Positions 9,467 through 18,523 of a DNA stretch of 61,757 nt are shown here, piece by piece. The position numbers and the translations under genes were made by a program. The notes beneath the pieces are model-generated. The model was not told the origin of the DNA and searched no databases. It worked only from the letters and a program-made list of their open reading frames with translations. Where the stretch lies: the NCBI GenBank assembly GCA_013815325.1, contig JACDGM010000006.1, forward strand, positions 1 to 61,757. The letters are read 5' to 3'. This DNA comes from Chthoniobacterales bacterium. GTDB lineage: Bacteria; Verrucomicrobiota; Verrucomicrobiia; Chthoniobacterales; UBA10450. The number at the start of each line of letters is the position of its first letter. Within the stretch, counting starts at the first letter, position 1.

Positions 9467-10564
9467 CTACGGCTGGAGCAGCCACCTACCGATATCGCTG
9501 AGTGTCGAGCAGCCGCACAAGAGCATCGCTTCATCCAACTCACGCCTTAGTATTTCGAGGACCTGAGAGGCGCCTTCTTCGCCAGACACGCACAATCCCC
9601 ATAAAACGGGCCGGCCGACCAGGACCGCACGCGCCCCGAGCGCAATCGCCTTGAGCACATCGCTGCCACGGCGAATCCCGCCGTCAACATAGACCTCGCA
9701 AAGATCGCCCACCGCCTCGACTACATGAGGCAGCGCCTCGCACGTGGCCGGCGCGGTATCGAGCTGTCGTCCGCCATGATTGGATACCACCACGGCCTTT
9801 GCGCCCTGCTCCGCCGCCCGGCGTGCGTCGTCACCGCGGCAGACGCCTTTCACCACCACCGGTAATCGAGTAGCGCGGCATAACCACTCCAGATCATCGA
9901 ATCCAAGGTCTTCCTTAAAATTTGCTCTCACGTAGGCGGCAAGGCCGGAGCCTTGCACCTCAGGAAAGTTACCCTTGCCTAACGACGCGAGATTCTCCAC
10001 CACGAGACCATCCGGCAATCGGAAGCTGTTTCGCGCATCCCGTTCGCGGGTGCCCAACCCCGGCGCATCCACAGTTAGAACGATTGCCTCCGCCCCGGCG
10101 GCCTCCGCCCGCCGTACCAGCTCGACGGTGATCTCCCGATCTTTATAGATATATAGCTGGAACCAGCGCGGGCTGGCCGCCTGTGCAAAGACTAACTCCA
10201 TCGCGGTGTTGGAGAGTGAACTGAGAATAAACAAAGCCCCAACCGCCCTGGCGGCTTGAGCAGTGGCTATCTCACCCGCCTCGCAGGCCAGTTTATGAAA
10301 AGCGGTAGGCGCTACCACGATCGGCATGGAGACCGGCTGGCCAAGCACGGTCGTGCTCATGTCGCGGTTCGCAACTCCCGCCAGAACCCGGTAGTGAAGC
10401 TTAAATCGCGTCCAGCTCGCCGTGTTCTCTTGAAGGGTCACCTCATCCAGCGCTCCGCCTTCGTAATAGTCAAACGCCTCCTGCGAGAGTGCGCGTCGCG
10501 CCGCACGTGCGTAATCTGCGACGCTTAGGAGCGCTTCCATACCGTTCAATCGACTATTACGCAA
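9467..10564 (-). CDS. FMN-dependent alpha-hydroxy-acid oxidase/dehydrogenase
   Basis: The 365-residue product matches the L-lactate/glycolate oxidase family, which oxidises 2-hydroxy acids to 2-keto acids with FMN. The N-terminal segment AFDYYEGGALDEVTLQENTA, the FMN-binding MPIVVAPTAFHKLA and the active-site signature SNHGGRQLD (near residue 262, holding the catalytic His and substrate-binding Arg) are all present. The C-terminal VYVDGGIRRGSDVLKA and ALGARAVLVGRP complete the TIM barrel. No N-terminal cytochrome domain is present, so it is of the soluble oxidase type. The substrate cannot be told from sequence. The start may be the ATG at 10564 or the internal one nine codons on. One 9-mer GCCTAACGA is inside (9976-9984). 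Confidence 0.92.
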   Translation of the reverse strand: MRNSRLNGMEALLSVADYARAARRALSQEAFDYYEGGALDEVTLQENTASWTRFKLHYRVLAGVANRDMSTTVLGQPVSMPIVVAPTAFHKLACEAGEIATAQAARAVGALFILSSLSNTAMELVFAQAASPRWFQLYIYKDREITVELVRRAEAAGAEAIVLTVDAPGLGTRERDARNSFRLPDGLVVENLASLGKGNFPEVQGSGLAAYVRANFKEDLGFDDLEWLCRATRLPVVVKGVCRGDDARRAAEQGAKAVVVSNHGGRQLDTAPATCEALPHVVEAVGDLCEVYVDGGIRRGSDVLKAIALGARAVLVGRPVLWGLCVSGEEGASQVLEILRRELDEAMLLCGCSTLSDIGRWLLQP

Positions 10565-10637
10565 CGGAGGTGATTGCTTCAGAATTTCCTATCGTAACTG
10601 TCACTCTGAAGTGCGTTCCGACTTTAGACGCCGCCCT

Positions 10638-11449
10638 TCAGGACCGAGCCTGCAGGACGATGGCCCTCCTCGGAACACGAATATCTGTTTCTCCGAACCG
10701 CTCTATGATCGCTTGAGCTACGGCCTTGGTAATAACCGGCAATAATGACAGGTCGCGTTCGGCGATGGCCGCGGCCACCGGATTTCCCCTGCACTAAACC
10801 TGCGGCGGCGTCTTCCGCGCGGCTAGCCGCACCGACTTTCGCCACGACTTCGATTTTGATTTCTCGAAAGCCGGCTTCCCCTAGCACGCGTTCTACCTCA
10901 TCCTGATGATGATACCCGAACGGGACTTCGTAGAATGCGGGTAGGTCTTTATCGAAATCGCTAACGATAATATGCTGTGTAAGTTGCCCCAGCGCGTTGT
11001 GCTGGATGGCGTCCCAGACGTTAAAGAGAAACAAGCCGCCCGGCTTGAGAACGCGGTAAGCTTCGCGTGCAGCCAGCGCTTTATCCGGCACGAACACGAT
11101 ATCGAACTGGCATATCACAGCATCGAACATCCCGTCGCCGAAAGGCAGGCTACACGCATCAGCCAGCAGCCATTGCACAACTTCGTTTTCACGGAACTTG
11201 GCCGCCGCGTGCCGAAACATCGGTTCGTTCAAATCCGTCGCGTTCAGTTTCACTGTGGAAGGTAGATGAGTCCGCAAGGCGCGCGTCAAGATGCCGGTGC
11301 CGCAGGCGATCTCCAAAACGGAACTGTTTTCGGAAACCTGCAAGCGTGCGGCGAGATCTTCGGCGTAAGGCTGGAACAATATTGGCCCGAGGTAGCGATC
11401 ATATGCCGCAGGGGATCGACCCGGAAAAACGTGCGTGTTCGTCTTTCAT
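10638..11449 (-). pseudogene. Class I SAM-dependent methyltransferase, frameshifted twice
   Basis: An open core reads FQPYAEDLAARLQV, the SAM-binding motif I VLEIACGTGILTRAL, motif II/III ATDLNEPM and LADACSLPFGDGMFDAVICQ, and RVLKPGGLFLFNVWD. Both ends are displaced. The natural N terminus MKDEHARFSGSIP starts from ATG at 11449 but is one frame off from the following YDRYLGPILFQPYA. The natural C terminus (NPVAAAIAERDLSLLPVITK, then RRAIVLQARS and a stop at 10638) is reached only by shifting frame at the AAA near 10783-10786. Both shifts are one-base events. The intact ancestor would be about 270 residues. The methylated substrate is unknown. Without the shifts it would be a functional-looking enzyme, so read errors should be excluded. 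Confidence 0.75.
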
Positions 11450-11695
11450 ATTGCCGCTCCCGGAATGTAACTTTACTTTGGGTTTTTGCACGTCGCGATT
11501 CTAAAATAGCTAGACGATAGATCATGAAATGGGAAATGCCTGACTTTGTTACATGCGGTTGGGGTTTGACTCTATCTCTTTAGGTCTATCGTGATTGTTG
11601 GCGGACTGGGGTAAATCCTTTTCATACGCGCATCCTCCTCCATTTCTCCGCGATTTCCATTGCCTCGATCCGCAACTTTCGCGACACTGGAAAGG

Positions 11696-12337
11696 ATGCG
11701 CCGCCTTCGGATTCTGCTTGCGACTCTTTGTCTGACTCTTTTCACCCCTGGTTTCGTCTCGTCGGAGGCCGCTTCCTCCGGCCAGCTCTACACCTTCTAT
11801 GGACAGGTCAAAACGGTCGATCTTGCAGCCAAAACGCTCATGATCCAGTCGGGAGACAAGAGTTTCGTTTTTCACTATACGGACGAGACGAAGATTAGCA
11901 GCTACAACGGGTACATCAGGTGGGACAAAGTCAGACCAGGCCAGGGCGCGACGGTAGTGATGCGACTAGGCGAAGGGAACGTCGGGATCGCGGTCAAAGT
12001 TCGCTTCGAGGTCGATGGTGGCCGGGCCGCAAATCTAGCGCTCTTTTCCGCCCGCACGATAAGGGGCGAAAACGTCTCAGGGATCGCAGTGAGTAACTAC
12101 GTCGACTACGAGCCGCCGGGCGACCTCTTCCATCGCGCAATCGACCTCGGGTCGGCCGCGGGTCTGTTCCTTATCTCGGTTCAGCCGGATGGGACGGCTG
12201 GGAAAGTGACGCCGCTCAAGTCGCTTGGATATGCCGAACTGGATAAGCGGGCGGCCACATGGATAAGGAAATGGAAGTTTCACGCGAACAGTGTGAGCGA
12301 AGTGCGCATACCGGTCGCTATCTCCCGGGTGTGGTAG
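11696..12337 (+). CDS. Secreted protein with TonB-C-like end
   Basis: The product (213 residues from ATG at 11696) has a signal peptide (MRRLRILLATLCLTLFTPGF) and a beta-rich middle region with YTFYGQVKTVDLAAKTLMIQ. Its C-terminal half (about residues 140-210: LFLISVQPDGTAGKVTPLKS followed by AATWIRKWKFHA and VRIPVAISRVW) looks like the TonB C-terminal fold. In that fold, paired Gly/Lys and TrpKF motifs are typical of energy-transducing or substrate-binding domains. It lacks the transmembrane anchor and Pro-rich linker of true TonB. It is probably a periplasmic protein of unknown role. Similar proteins are common in Verrucomicrobiota. The gene stands alone. Confidence 0.65.
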   Translation: MRRLRILLATLCLTLFTPGFVSSEAASSGQLYTFYGQVKTVDLAAKTLMIQSGDKSFVFHYTDETKISSYNGYIRWDKVRPGQGATVVMRLGEGNVGIAVKVRFEVDGGRAANLALFSARTIRGENVSGIAVSNYVDYEPPGDLFHRAIDLGSAAGLFLISVQPDGTAGKVTPLKSLGYAELDKRAATWIRKWKFHANSVSEVRIPVAISRVW

Positions 12338-12761
12338 CCAATGCCTGAGCTCCGGCAGCTGGGCGGGCAGGTAGCAGAGGGGAGGTGCTCCGCCTAAGCC
12401 GTGGACGGGCTACGCGGCGGCGAGCCGCACGTGCAGTCTCTACTGCACCTACTGATGCATTCACTTACACCCGAGCGTGGGAGTGCAAGTGAATGTGAAG
12501 GGGTAAGTGTAAGTGTAACTGCAAGTCAGAGTCTGACAACAAATAGGTTAGCTAAGAAGGTCCGAATATTTGGGAAGGAGCGTTACAGTATACGGGACGC
12601 TTCCATGCTGGAAAATAGCCCAAATCTGAAGCGCGAGCGAAAGCTTCGCTGTCTCGCGAGACTGGTCTCCTTCGGCTCGTGTTTTGACAATATCTTTGCT
12701 TGATCTTTGGCTTGACCGTGCTTTCCTAAATTCAGACGGCATCTGTAAGGAGACTCAAACC
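12338..12761. other. Intergenic region upstream of the amidase, with a hairpin
   Basis: No gene is supported. A perfect 9-base inverted repeat (CATTCACTT at 12458-12466, AAGTGAATG at 12487-12495) with a 20-base loop is the main structure. GTAAGTGTAAGTG repeats follow it. The end of the region carries the ribosome binding site (GTAAGGAG) of the amidase gene. Confidence 0.5.
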
Positions 12762-14525
12762 ATGAAAACTATTAAAGAAATTCTTCTCGTTTTGACTTGC
12801 ACGGCATTGGCGCTCAGCGCGCGAGCTGGCCGGGAGGAGGGTGTTCCGACGCGGCATAACGAAGCGACTATCGCCCAGCTCCAGACAGAGATGGCCTCGG
12901 GGAAGCTCACTTCAGTAGAGCTGACCAGGGAATACATCGCCCGCATCGGTGGGCTGGACCAGGGTAAGGAAGGGGTTAACTCGATCATTCAGCTCAACCC
13001 AGACGCGCTGAAGATGGCGGAACACGCAGACCAACTGCGCCGCCACGGCACGGTGCTGGGGCCACTCCATGGCATTCCCGTGTTGCTCAAGGACAACATC
13101 GATACCGGCGATAAGATGCAGACTAGCGCCGGATCGTTTGCCCTCGTCGGCAAGCCTGCTCTCCACGACTCCACCGTCGCCGCCAATCTGCGCGCGGGCG
13201 GTGCCGTCATCCTTGGCAAAACGAATCTTTCGGAGTGGGCGAACTTTCGCTCCTTTGAAGCCACCAGTGGCTGGTCGGGTCGTGGCGGGCAGACCAACAA
13301 CCCCTATGGCCTCGATCGCAATCCGTGCGGCTCAAGCGCCGGCTCCGCCGCGGCCACCTCCGCGAATTTTGCCGCAGTCTCGTTAGGCAGTGAGACCGAC
13401 GGCAGCATCGTCTGCCCGGGTAACGCCAACGGCGTCGCCGCCATCAAGCCGACAGTAGGTCTTACCAGCCGTGCCGGGGTGGTGCCGATCTCGCATACCC
13501 AGGATACGATCGGTCCGCACGGGCGCACGGTGGCCGATGCCGCCGCAGCCCTCGGGGTGATCCAAAGCCGCACCTACGATGGACGCGATGCTGCCACTGG
13601 CGGCGTCCCGCTCGGTTGGCAGCACACAGGCAAGACCCGTCCCAAGAACATTCCCACGGACTACACCCAATTCGTAGACCCGAATGGCCTTAAGGGTGCG
13701 AGACTTGGCCTGACTCGTGCAGGCCTGAACGGATTCGACCCGAACGTGCCGACACCACAACCGGTGCTCGACGCCTTCGAGAACGCGGTGGCTGCCCTCA
13801 CCGAGGCCGGCGCCACCGTGATTGATCTCGATGCCGCGGGCTTCACCTTCCCGTCGGCTGACGGGGAGTTCTTCGTGCTGCTCTACGATTTCAAGGGCGA
13901 TATCGCGAGTTACTTCGCCACCCGCGTCGGGGTGCCTGTGGCGGGCGGGACACTTCAGGATGCGATCGAGTTTAACGATGCCCATGCGAATATCGAGCTG
14001 CCGTACTTTAACCAGGACATCTTCCTCCTCGCGCAGACCATCAAGCTCGACCCCAACTTCGTCGATCCAACCTTCGGCCTGTCTTACAACCAGGCGCTCT
14101 TAATCGATCATAACGTGGGAGTCAACGGGATCGACGCGGCCATCAGTAAGTTCCACCTCGATGCGGTGGTGTCGGCGACCGATAACCCGGCGTGGGCCAC
14201 CGATCTGCTCTACGGCGACCGCTTCATCTTCGGGACCTCGGGCCTCGCAGCAGCACCTGGATATCCTATCGTCCAGGTACCCGCAGGCCAGGTCTTCGGC
14301 CTGCCGCTCGGCATCAGCTTCTTTGGCACGGCATTTAGCGAGCCCACTCTGATCAAGCTAGCCTCTGGCTTCGAGGCTGTGACTCAGGCGCGCGCGCGTA
14401 ACCTGCCAACCTTCGCCGACACGCTTCCCAATCGTCATATTCAAGGCACCGGGCTGCAGCCGCCCCGCCAGAATGCGGCGACGGTGAAACCGCAGGACGC
14501 CAGGAAGATGCCGCACCACATGTAG
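12762..14525 (+). CDS. Secreted amidase (amidase signature family)
   Basis: The enzyme hydrolyses carboxamide bonds. The substrate is not predictable. From ATG at 12762 the product has 587 residues, begins with a signal peptide (MKTIKEILLVLTCTALALSA) and is probably periplasmic. The amidase-signature catalytic triad is visible: Lys110 in LLKDNIDT, cis-Ser191 in CGSSAGSAAA and nucleophile Ser215 in SETDGSIVCPG. The 24-residue distance between the two serines is that of the family. A good ribosome binding site (AAGGAG) lies 9-14 bases before the ATG. One 9-mer TCGTTAGGC (13380-13388) encodes the Ser-Leu-Gly just before the nucleophile loop and uses a rare TTA codon. The gene is followed by a perfect hairpin. 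Confidence 0.93.
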   Translation: MKTIKEILLVLTCTALALSARAGREEGVPTRHNEATIAQLQTEMASGKLTSVELTREYIARIGGLDQGKEGVNSIIQLNPDALKMAEHADQLRRHGTVLGPLHGIPVLLKDNIDTGDKMQTSAGSFALVGKPALHDSTVAANLRAGGAVILGKTNLSEWANFRSFEATSGWSGRGGQTNNPYGLDRNPCGSSAGSAAATSANFAAVSLGSETDGSIVCPGNANGVAAIKPTVGLTSRAGVVPISHTQDTIGPHGRTVADAAAALGVIQSRTYDGRDAATGGVPLGWQHTGKTRPKNIPTDYTQFVDPNGLKGARLGLTRAGLNGFDPNVPTPQPVLDAFENAVAALTEAGATVIDLDAAGFTFPSADGEFFVLLYDFKGDIASYFATRVGVPVAGGTLQDAIEFNDAHANIELPYFNQDIFLLAQTIKLDPNFVDPTFGLSYNQALLIDHNVGVNGIDAAISKFHLDAVVSATDNPAWATDLLYGDRFIFGTSGLAAAPGYPIVQVPAGQVFGLPLGISFFGTAFSEPTLIKLASGFEAVTQARARNLPTFADTLPNRHIQGTGLQPPRQNAATVKPQDARKMPHHM

Positions 14526-14564
14526 CCGAGAATTTGGGTTAGCGGCTCTGTCCGCAAGAGTGAC

Positions 14565-14592
14565 GCGGCCAAGGGAAAGCTCCCTTGGCCGC
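14565..14592. terminator. Perfect 12-bp hairpin after the amidase gene
   Basis: GCGGCCAAGGGA and TCCCTTGGCCGC pair perfectly around a 4-base loop, 40 bases after the amidase stop codon. There is no T-run, so it may be a repeat element or a Rho-independent-like stop of weak quality. It sits between the convergent amidase and a ScyD-like remnant. Confidence 0.5.
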
Positions 14593-14617
14593 TCCTACGT
14601 TACCCGATAGGGACAGC

Positions 14618-14745
14618 TTATTGCAGCGCGACCTTATCGATCTCACCCTTCCCTGGAGGGCCAAAGCCCCAAACAGAGACATAAATGTTGCCGTTCGGTC
14701 CGAAGGTCATGCCGGTCGTGTTTTCCAAGGAATAGAAGTTAAGTT
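14618..14745 (-). pseudogene. C-terminal remnant of a ScyD/ScyE-like beta-propeller protein
   Basis: Only the last 41 codons remain: a reverse-strand stretch ends TGMTFGPNGNIYVSVWGFG, then PPGKGEIDKVALQ and TAA. This GPNGNIYVS motif and a Gly-rich end are typical of ScyD/ScyE family and NHL-like secreted propellers. Upstream, the frame runs into a decayed palindromic repeat (about 14786-14870), so the rest of the gene has been lost. No start codon can be assigned. Confidence 0.55.
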
Positions 14746-14785
14746 TCATCTCATAACTGTGCCGCAAAGCGTGTCCTCCCGAGCG

Positions 14786-14870
14786 CATTGAGGGGACCTC
14801 ACGGGCCGTCTCGGGGTTATCCTGGAGGTTCTGCGCTGCGCTCAGAATGAGCATCCTATTTTGAGATGGC
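14786..14870. repeat. Decayed copy of the GTCATCCYGAGC palindromic repeat
   Basis: The block reads GAGGGGACCTCACGGG at about 14791, then CTGCGCTGCGCTCAGAATGAGC at its end. It resembles the inner and outer arms of the better elements at 27287-27408 and 36211-36312 but with several mismatches. It abuts the ScyD-like remnant. Confidence 0.4.
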
Positions 14871-14911
14871 TTAGAGCGTCTCATGAACCTTCACACTGGC
14901 TCCCACTCTCA

Positions 14912-15301
14912 TCACACCCTTCCATCGAGCACCTTCTTCAGGAGGTGGCGATGGCAATGCATCTCATCTTCGGCGCAGTTGCAGAGGAGCGTCACTGTTC
15001 CGCTGCTCGCGAGATGCTGCAGAAGCCGCAGCGTGAACTTCTGCCCGTTGTTCTTGATCTTCTTGTTGCGGATATCGATACAGCCTCCTTCGCTTAGCTC
15101 CTGCACGTAGCGACGGCTGTACTCTGCCAGCCGATTTGTCCTGAGAATAGCGTCTCGCAGTTTTTCGCTCGGTCCGAGGTTCGCCATCCAAACGTCGTAA
15201 CGATCCTTCGGTAACCCGCGCCCGCGTCCGCGCGCGACGACAATCCGCAGTCCATCCTTAGCCTGGTCGATCGGTGTCTCGACCGACTTTGTGTTCACCA
15301 T
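14912..15301 (-). CDS. DUF488 family protein
   Basis: The 129-residue product matches DUF488, a small family of unknown function related to nucleic-acid-modifying enzymes. It has the I..ARGRGRGLPKDRYDVWMA block, the NLGPSEKL segment (the family's LAPS motif) and the C-terminal GTVTLLCNCAEDEMHCHRHL with conserved Cys and His residues. Length is usual for the family. It may act alone; it and the GNAT gene upstream of it lie on the same strand about 100 bases apart. No ribosome binding site is obvious, so the start is uncertain. Confidence 0.8.
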   Translation of the reverse strand: MVNTKSVETPIDQAKDGLRIVVARGRGRGLPKDRYDVWMANLGPSEKLRDAILRTNRLAEYSRRYVQELSEGGCIDIRNKKIKNNGQKFTLRLLQHLASSGTVTLLCNCAEDEMHCHRHLLKKVLDGRV

Positions 15302-15405
15302 GAGATATGCTGTGCCGCGGCGCGAAGAATGGCAAGATTGCGGAATGTCCGGTCTGGATCTACTTCGCCTTTCGTGTTTTAGTCAATCAGGCGCCGCAAA
15401 TCCCA

Positions 15406-15924
15406 TTACGAAGTGGCGAACACTTTCACCTCTGTGGCGCCCGACTCCAGTCGAGCCATGCGTTCGAAGCGAAACCCGAGTTTCTCCAGAAGCCTGACCG
15501 AGACGTGATTGTCTTGAGAAGTGACAGCGAGTAGTCGCGGAATCCCGAAAGCGCCTCGTCCGTATTCCATGACCGCCCCGGCTGCCTCGAAGGCAAATCC
15601 TTTCCCCCAGAATGAGGGCAGAAATGCAAATCCAAGATCGATCTCCTCCAGTGATTCACGCTTGATCAAGCCGCATATCCCAATGGGCTCGCCACTTCCT
15701 TTCAGTTCGACCAAATACAGGCCGAAGCCGAGTCGCCGGTACATCGCGACCGGACGATTCTCGATGTAATTACGAGCGTCTTCGACCGTGCGGACGCTTT
15801 TGTCACCGATATAATTCAGCCACGACGGCTCATTGAGGAGCTGAAGAATAAACGCCGCATCGTCTGTCCCGAGCCGTCGCAGCACCAGCCGCTCGGTTTC
15901 TAGGACCTTCAGGTAGGATTTCAC
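15406..15924 (-). CDS. GNAT family N-acetyltransferase (RimJ/RimL type)
   Basis: The 172-residue product transfers an acetyl group from acetyl-CoA to an amine, possibly a protein N terminus or small molecule. It starts with the typical LETERLVLRRLGTDDAAFI and has IGICGLIKRESLEEIDLGFA. The acetyl-CoA-binding segment FWGKGFAFEAAGAVMEYG follows, with a degenerate Q/RxxGxG/A loop. It ends NHVSVRLLEKLGFRFE. That layout is the ribosomal-protein-acetyltransferase-like subgroup. The specific substrate is not predictable. It lies in the low-density region with decayed genes but is itself intact. Confidence 0.88.
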   Translation of the reverse strand: MKSYLKVLETERLVLRRLGTDDAAFILQLLNEPSWLNYIGDKSVRTVEDARNYIENRPVAMYRRLGFGLYLVELKGSGEPIGICGLIKRESLEEIDLGFAFLPSFWGKGFAFEAAGAVMEYGRGAFGIPRLLAVTSQDNHVSVRLLEKLGFRFERMARLESGATEVKVFATS

Positions 15925-16337
15925 GACTTCGCCATCAATCTCACCGTTTCAGATCCGCCGCAAAGTCAGCCAACTAGCGAGGGCGGTGGTCTTCAAAAAT
16001 CGAAACCGCTGGGGAGCGATGACTTGGACGAAGTCTGAAAGGTGAGCTGCCGGCCACTGACGAATCGTTCAAGTATCTGCCGCAATACTGTCGGGGCGAG
16101 GAGATGCACTTCCTCGAGCGCGCCGCACCTTTGAATTGTGGATAAGAAACTCTTACCCCTTCTAATTGCCCCGCAATAGCCGCCCCTGTCGCGACCCTAT
16201 TCTCTTCCCAAAACCGCGTGAGGCGCAGCTATGTTGGAGGCGATATCTGTTTGATAACTGGGCGCTACTCCTCAACGCCGTCACGCTGCTCGTCATTAGG
16301 GCGACAGCGAACGCCGTGGTCCAACTGCGTCACTGCG
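15925..16337. other. Intergenic region, no supported gene
   Basis: I see no gene, tRNA or strong repeat here. Short open frames on the plus strand show no conserved motif. The right edge merges into a broken gene. Confidence 0.4.
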
Positions 16338-16590
16338 TGCCCAGAACACCCTTAACGCCGAGTTGGCGATTCTGAAGGACTGGAGCGATCGGCACCTCCG
16401 TGATTGGCGGTATTACATCGCGGGGGAACTGGCGAAGTTCAAAGATCCCGATTTCCTCGCCGAGTACGATCTGCCCGAGGGGGACCGCTCGCGGCATCTC
16501 GAACTTTACGCGCGCGCGACCGGCTGGAGCAGATCGGCGCGACCGCGTCCGCCGGAAAATCGAGATTGCGGCGCGGCGCGATTAATCTGA
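16338..16590 (+). pseudogene. Broken fragment of an unidentified protein
   Basis: A stretch with the look of a real protein reads AQNTLNAELAILKDWSDRHL, then RDWRYYIAGELAKFKDPDFL and AEYDLPEGDRSRHLELYAR. After the GC-repeat tract CGCGCGCGCGACC near 16509-16521, the plausible continuation jumps frame (RDRLEQI). It then jumps again to reach RVRRKIEIAARRD and TAA near 16585. Each uninterrupted frame alone gives a poor ending. No start codon is evident upstream. I do not recognise the family. The slippery GC tract explains the decay. Confidence 0.4.
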
Positions 16591-16605
16591 GTTTGCACCG
16601 CACTC

Positions 16606-17676
16606 ATGGGACGTTCGAAATCGAAAAACGCCGGCTTGATCGGGCTCGGCATCATCGGCACGCGCGTCGCGGCGACGCTGCGCAAGCGCGGGCTGCGGGT
16701 TTACGTTTGGAACCGCACGCCGCGGCCGGAACAGAATTTTGTCGGGTCGCCGGTGGAGGTCGCTGAGCTCTGCGACATCGTGCAAATCTTTGTGTCCGAC
16801 GACGCGGCGCTCCTCGAGATCGTTAGGCAGTTGGTGCCCGGCCTCGGCCCGCAGCACGTCGTCACGGCGCACAGCACCGTCTCACCGGAGACTGTCACGG
16901 CCGCCGCTGGAATGGTGCAACGGCGCGGAGCTCGTTTTCTCGACGCACCGTTCACCGGGAGCAAGGTGGCGGCGGAAAATGGGCAGCTCGTTTATTACAT
17001 TGGCGGCGACGGAGCCGCGCTCAAGCAGGCCCGCCCGATCCTTGAAGCGAGCAGCAAGGAGATTGTGATGATCGGCGAGATCGGCGACGCGACGGTGATG
17101 AAGGTGGCGACTAACATTATCACGGCGGCGACCGCGCAGGTGGGCGCGGAAGCTCTCGCGCTCGTGCGCAAAGCGGGCCTCTCGGCGGAGCTTTTCAGCC
17201 ATGCGATGAAGCACAACGCGACCAATTCCGTGACCCTGGAAATGAAGGTGCCGATGATGGAAGCGGGCAATTTCGAGCCACATTTTTCGGTCAAGCACAT
17301 GCTCAAGGATGTGCGCATCGCGTCGAAGCTGGCGCAGAAATATTCTCTCACTTTGCCGGTGACGGAGGCGTCTGGCGACATGCTTCTCGATGAAATAGCA
17401 CGCGGACATGGCGATGCCGATTATTCTTCCGTGGCGCAGAAGTATTTTCCCGCGCGAGAGGAATTCGTCCCCGCGCCGGAGAAAGCGGAGGCTCCACAAC
17501 CCGCGGAAGAAAAACCGGTCGCGCCCGAGCCTGTTGTTGTCGCGGTGGCGCAGGAAGAGGCGGAGCCGGGCGTGGAAGAAGTTCCGGAAGGCGTCAATCT
17601 TTCAGGCGGTTTCCGCGGTTGGTTGAGCCGGCGGACGCTGCGACGGGAAGCGCGAGAGGATGCCAGTGCTGTTTGA
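16606..17676 (+). CDS. NAD(P)-dependent beta-hydroxyacid dehydrogenase with C-terminal extension
   Basis: The 356-residue product is a 3-hydroxyisobutyrate dehydrogenase / GLYR1-type enzyme. It has a Rossmann motif GLIGLGIIGTRVA (residues 10-22), substrate-binding FLDAPFTGSKVAAENGQL and a catalytic Lys166 in GDATVMKVATN. The helical C-terminal domain holds the VKHMLKDVRIASKLA motif. The substrate cannot be told apart (hydroxyisobutyrate, tartronate semialdehyde, glyoxylate). After the catalytic domain, about 65 residues rich in Pro, Glu and Val (from about 285) form an unusual disordered tail. The gene overlaps the following ygfZ by 17 bases, so the two are probably translated together. A 9-mer TCGTTAGGC is at 16820-16828. 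Confidence 0.9.
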   Translation: MGRSKSKNAGLIGLGIIGTRVAATLRKRGLRVYVWNRTPRPEQNFVGSPVEVAELCDIVQIFVSDDAALLEIVRQLVPGLGPQHVVTAHSTVSPETVTAAAGMVQRRGARFLDAPFTGSKVAAENGQLVYYIGGDGAALKQARPILEASSKEIVMIGEIGDATVMKVATNIITAATAQVGAEALALVRKAGLSAELFSHAMKHNATNSVTLEMKVPMMEAGNFEPHFSVKHMLKDVRIASKLAQKYSLTLPVTEASGDMLLDEIARGHGDADYSSVAQKYFPAREEFVPAPEKAEAPQPAEEKPVAPEPVVVAVAQEEAEPGVEEVPEGVNLSGGFRGWLSRRTLRREAREDASAV

Positions 17677-18523
17677 TCTGTCCGGGCGCGCGAAGTTGCG
17701 GCTCACCGGGGCCGACCGGATTCGCTATCTCAACGGCCAGGTCACGAACGACGTGCGCAAGGCGAACGCCAACCTCTCGATGGCGGCGTGCGTCCTCAGT
17801 GCGAAGGGCAAAATCGATGCGCTGATTTATATCACGGGTGGCGAGGACGAACTGCTGCTCGATGCCGATCCGGAACTGCGCGAAACGCTGGCGCAACGGC
17901 TGGAGCGCTACATCATTGCCGACGACGTCACGATCGCGGACATAACGGGCGCGTTCGCTCTCTTCCACAGCATCGGGGAAGCGCCGCCCCTTTTGCCTAA
18001 CGAGTCGCACTGGCGCCGCGGGAAGCGTTTTGGCCTGGCCGGCTGGGATTTGCTCGTCGCAGCCGCCGAGCACGACCGCGTGCTGCAAGCGCTCGCCGCG
18101 ATGGATTCGGTTTGCGACGCGGAATCGGCGGAGCGTTTCCGCATAGAGCAAGGGGTGCCCCGCTGGGGGCGCGAACTGACCGATCAAATCATCCCGGTGG
18201 AAGCCAATCTCGAAGGCGAGGCAATCGATTACGCGAAAGGCTGCTACATCGGCCAGGAAGTGATTTCGCGGATGAAAATGTCCGGGCAAACGAACAAGCG
18301 GCTTTGCGGTTTGGTCTCGCTCCAGGGCACACCGCTCTCGCTGGCGATGAAACTCTTCACCCCCGATGGCCGCAAAGAGGTTGGCTGGATCACCAGCGCC
18401 ACGCAGAGCGCACGATCAGGCAAAGAAATCGCGCTCGGCTTTGTTAAGCGCGGGTTTAACGAGAGGGGCACAAAACTAGAAGCGGAAGGCACCGTCGAAG
18501 TAGTCGCGCTGCCTTTTCGTTAG
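17660..18523 (+). CDS. ygfZ: YgfZ/GcvT-domain folate-binding protein
   Basis: The 287-residue product belongs to the YgfZ/IBA57 family of tetrahydrofolate-binding proteins that help make or repair Fe-S clusters in some enzymes. The diagnostic motif KGCYIGQEVISRM (near residues 193-205) and the folate-binding GADRIRYLNGQVTNDV near the start are present. Overall length fits the family. It overlaps the dehydrogenase gene by 17 bases. The usual Fe-S partners are not in the window. One GCCTAACGA is at 17995-18003, where it encodes Pro-Asn-Glu. Confidence 0.92.
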   Translation: MPVLFDLSGRAKLRLTGADRIRYLNGQVTNDVRKANANLSMAACVLSAKGKIDALIYITGGEDELLLDADPELRETLAQRLERYIIADDVTIADITGAFALFHSIGEAPPLLPNESHWRRGKRFGLAGWDLLVAAAEHDRVLQALAAMDSVCDAESAERFRIEQGVPRWGRELTDQIIPVEANLEGEAIDYAKGCYIGQEVISRMKMSGQTNKRLCGLVSLQGTPLSLAMKLFTPDGRKEVGWITSATQSARSGKEIALGFVKRGFNERGTKLEAEGTVEVVALPFR

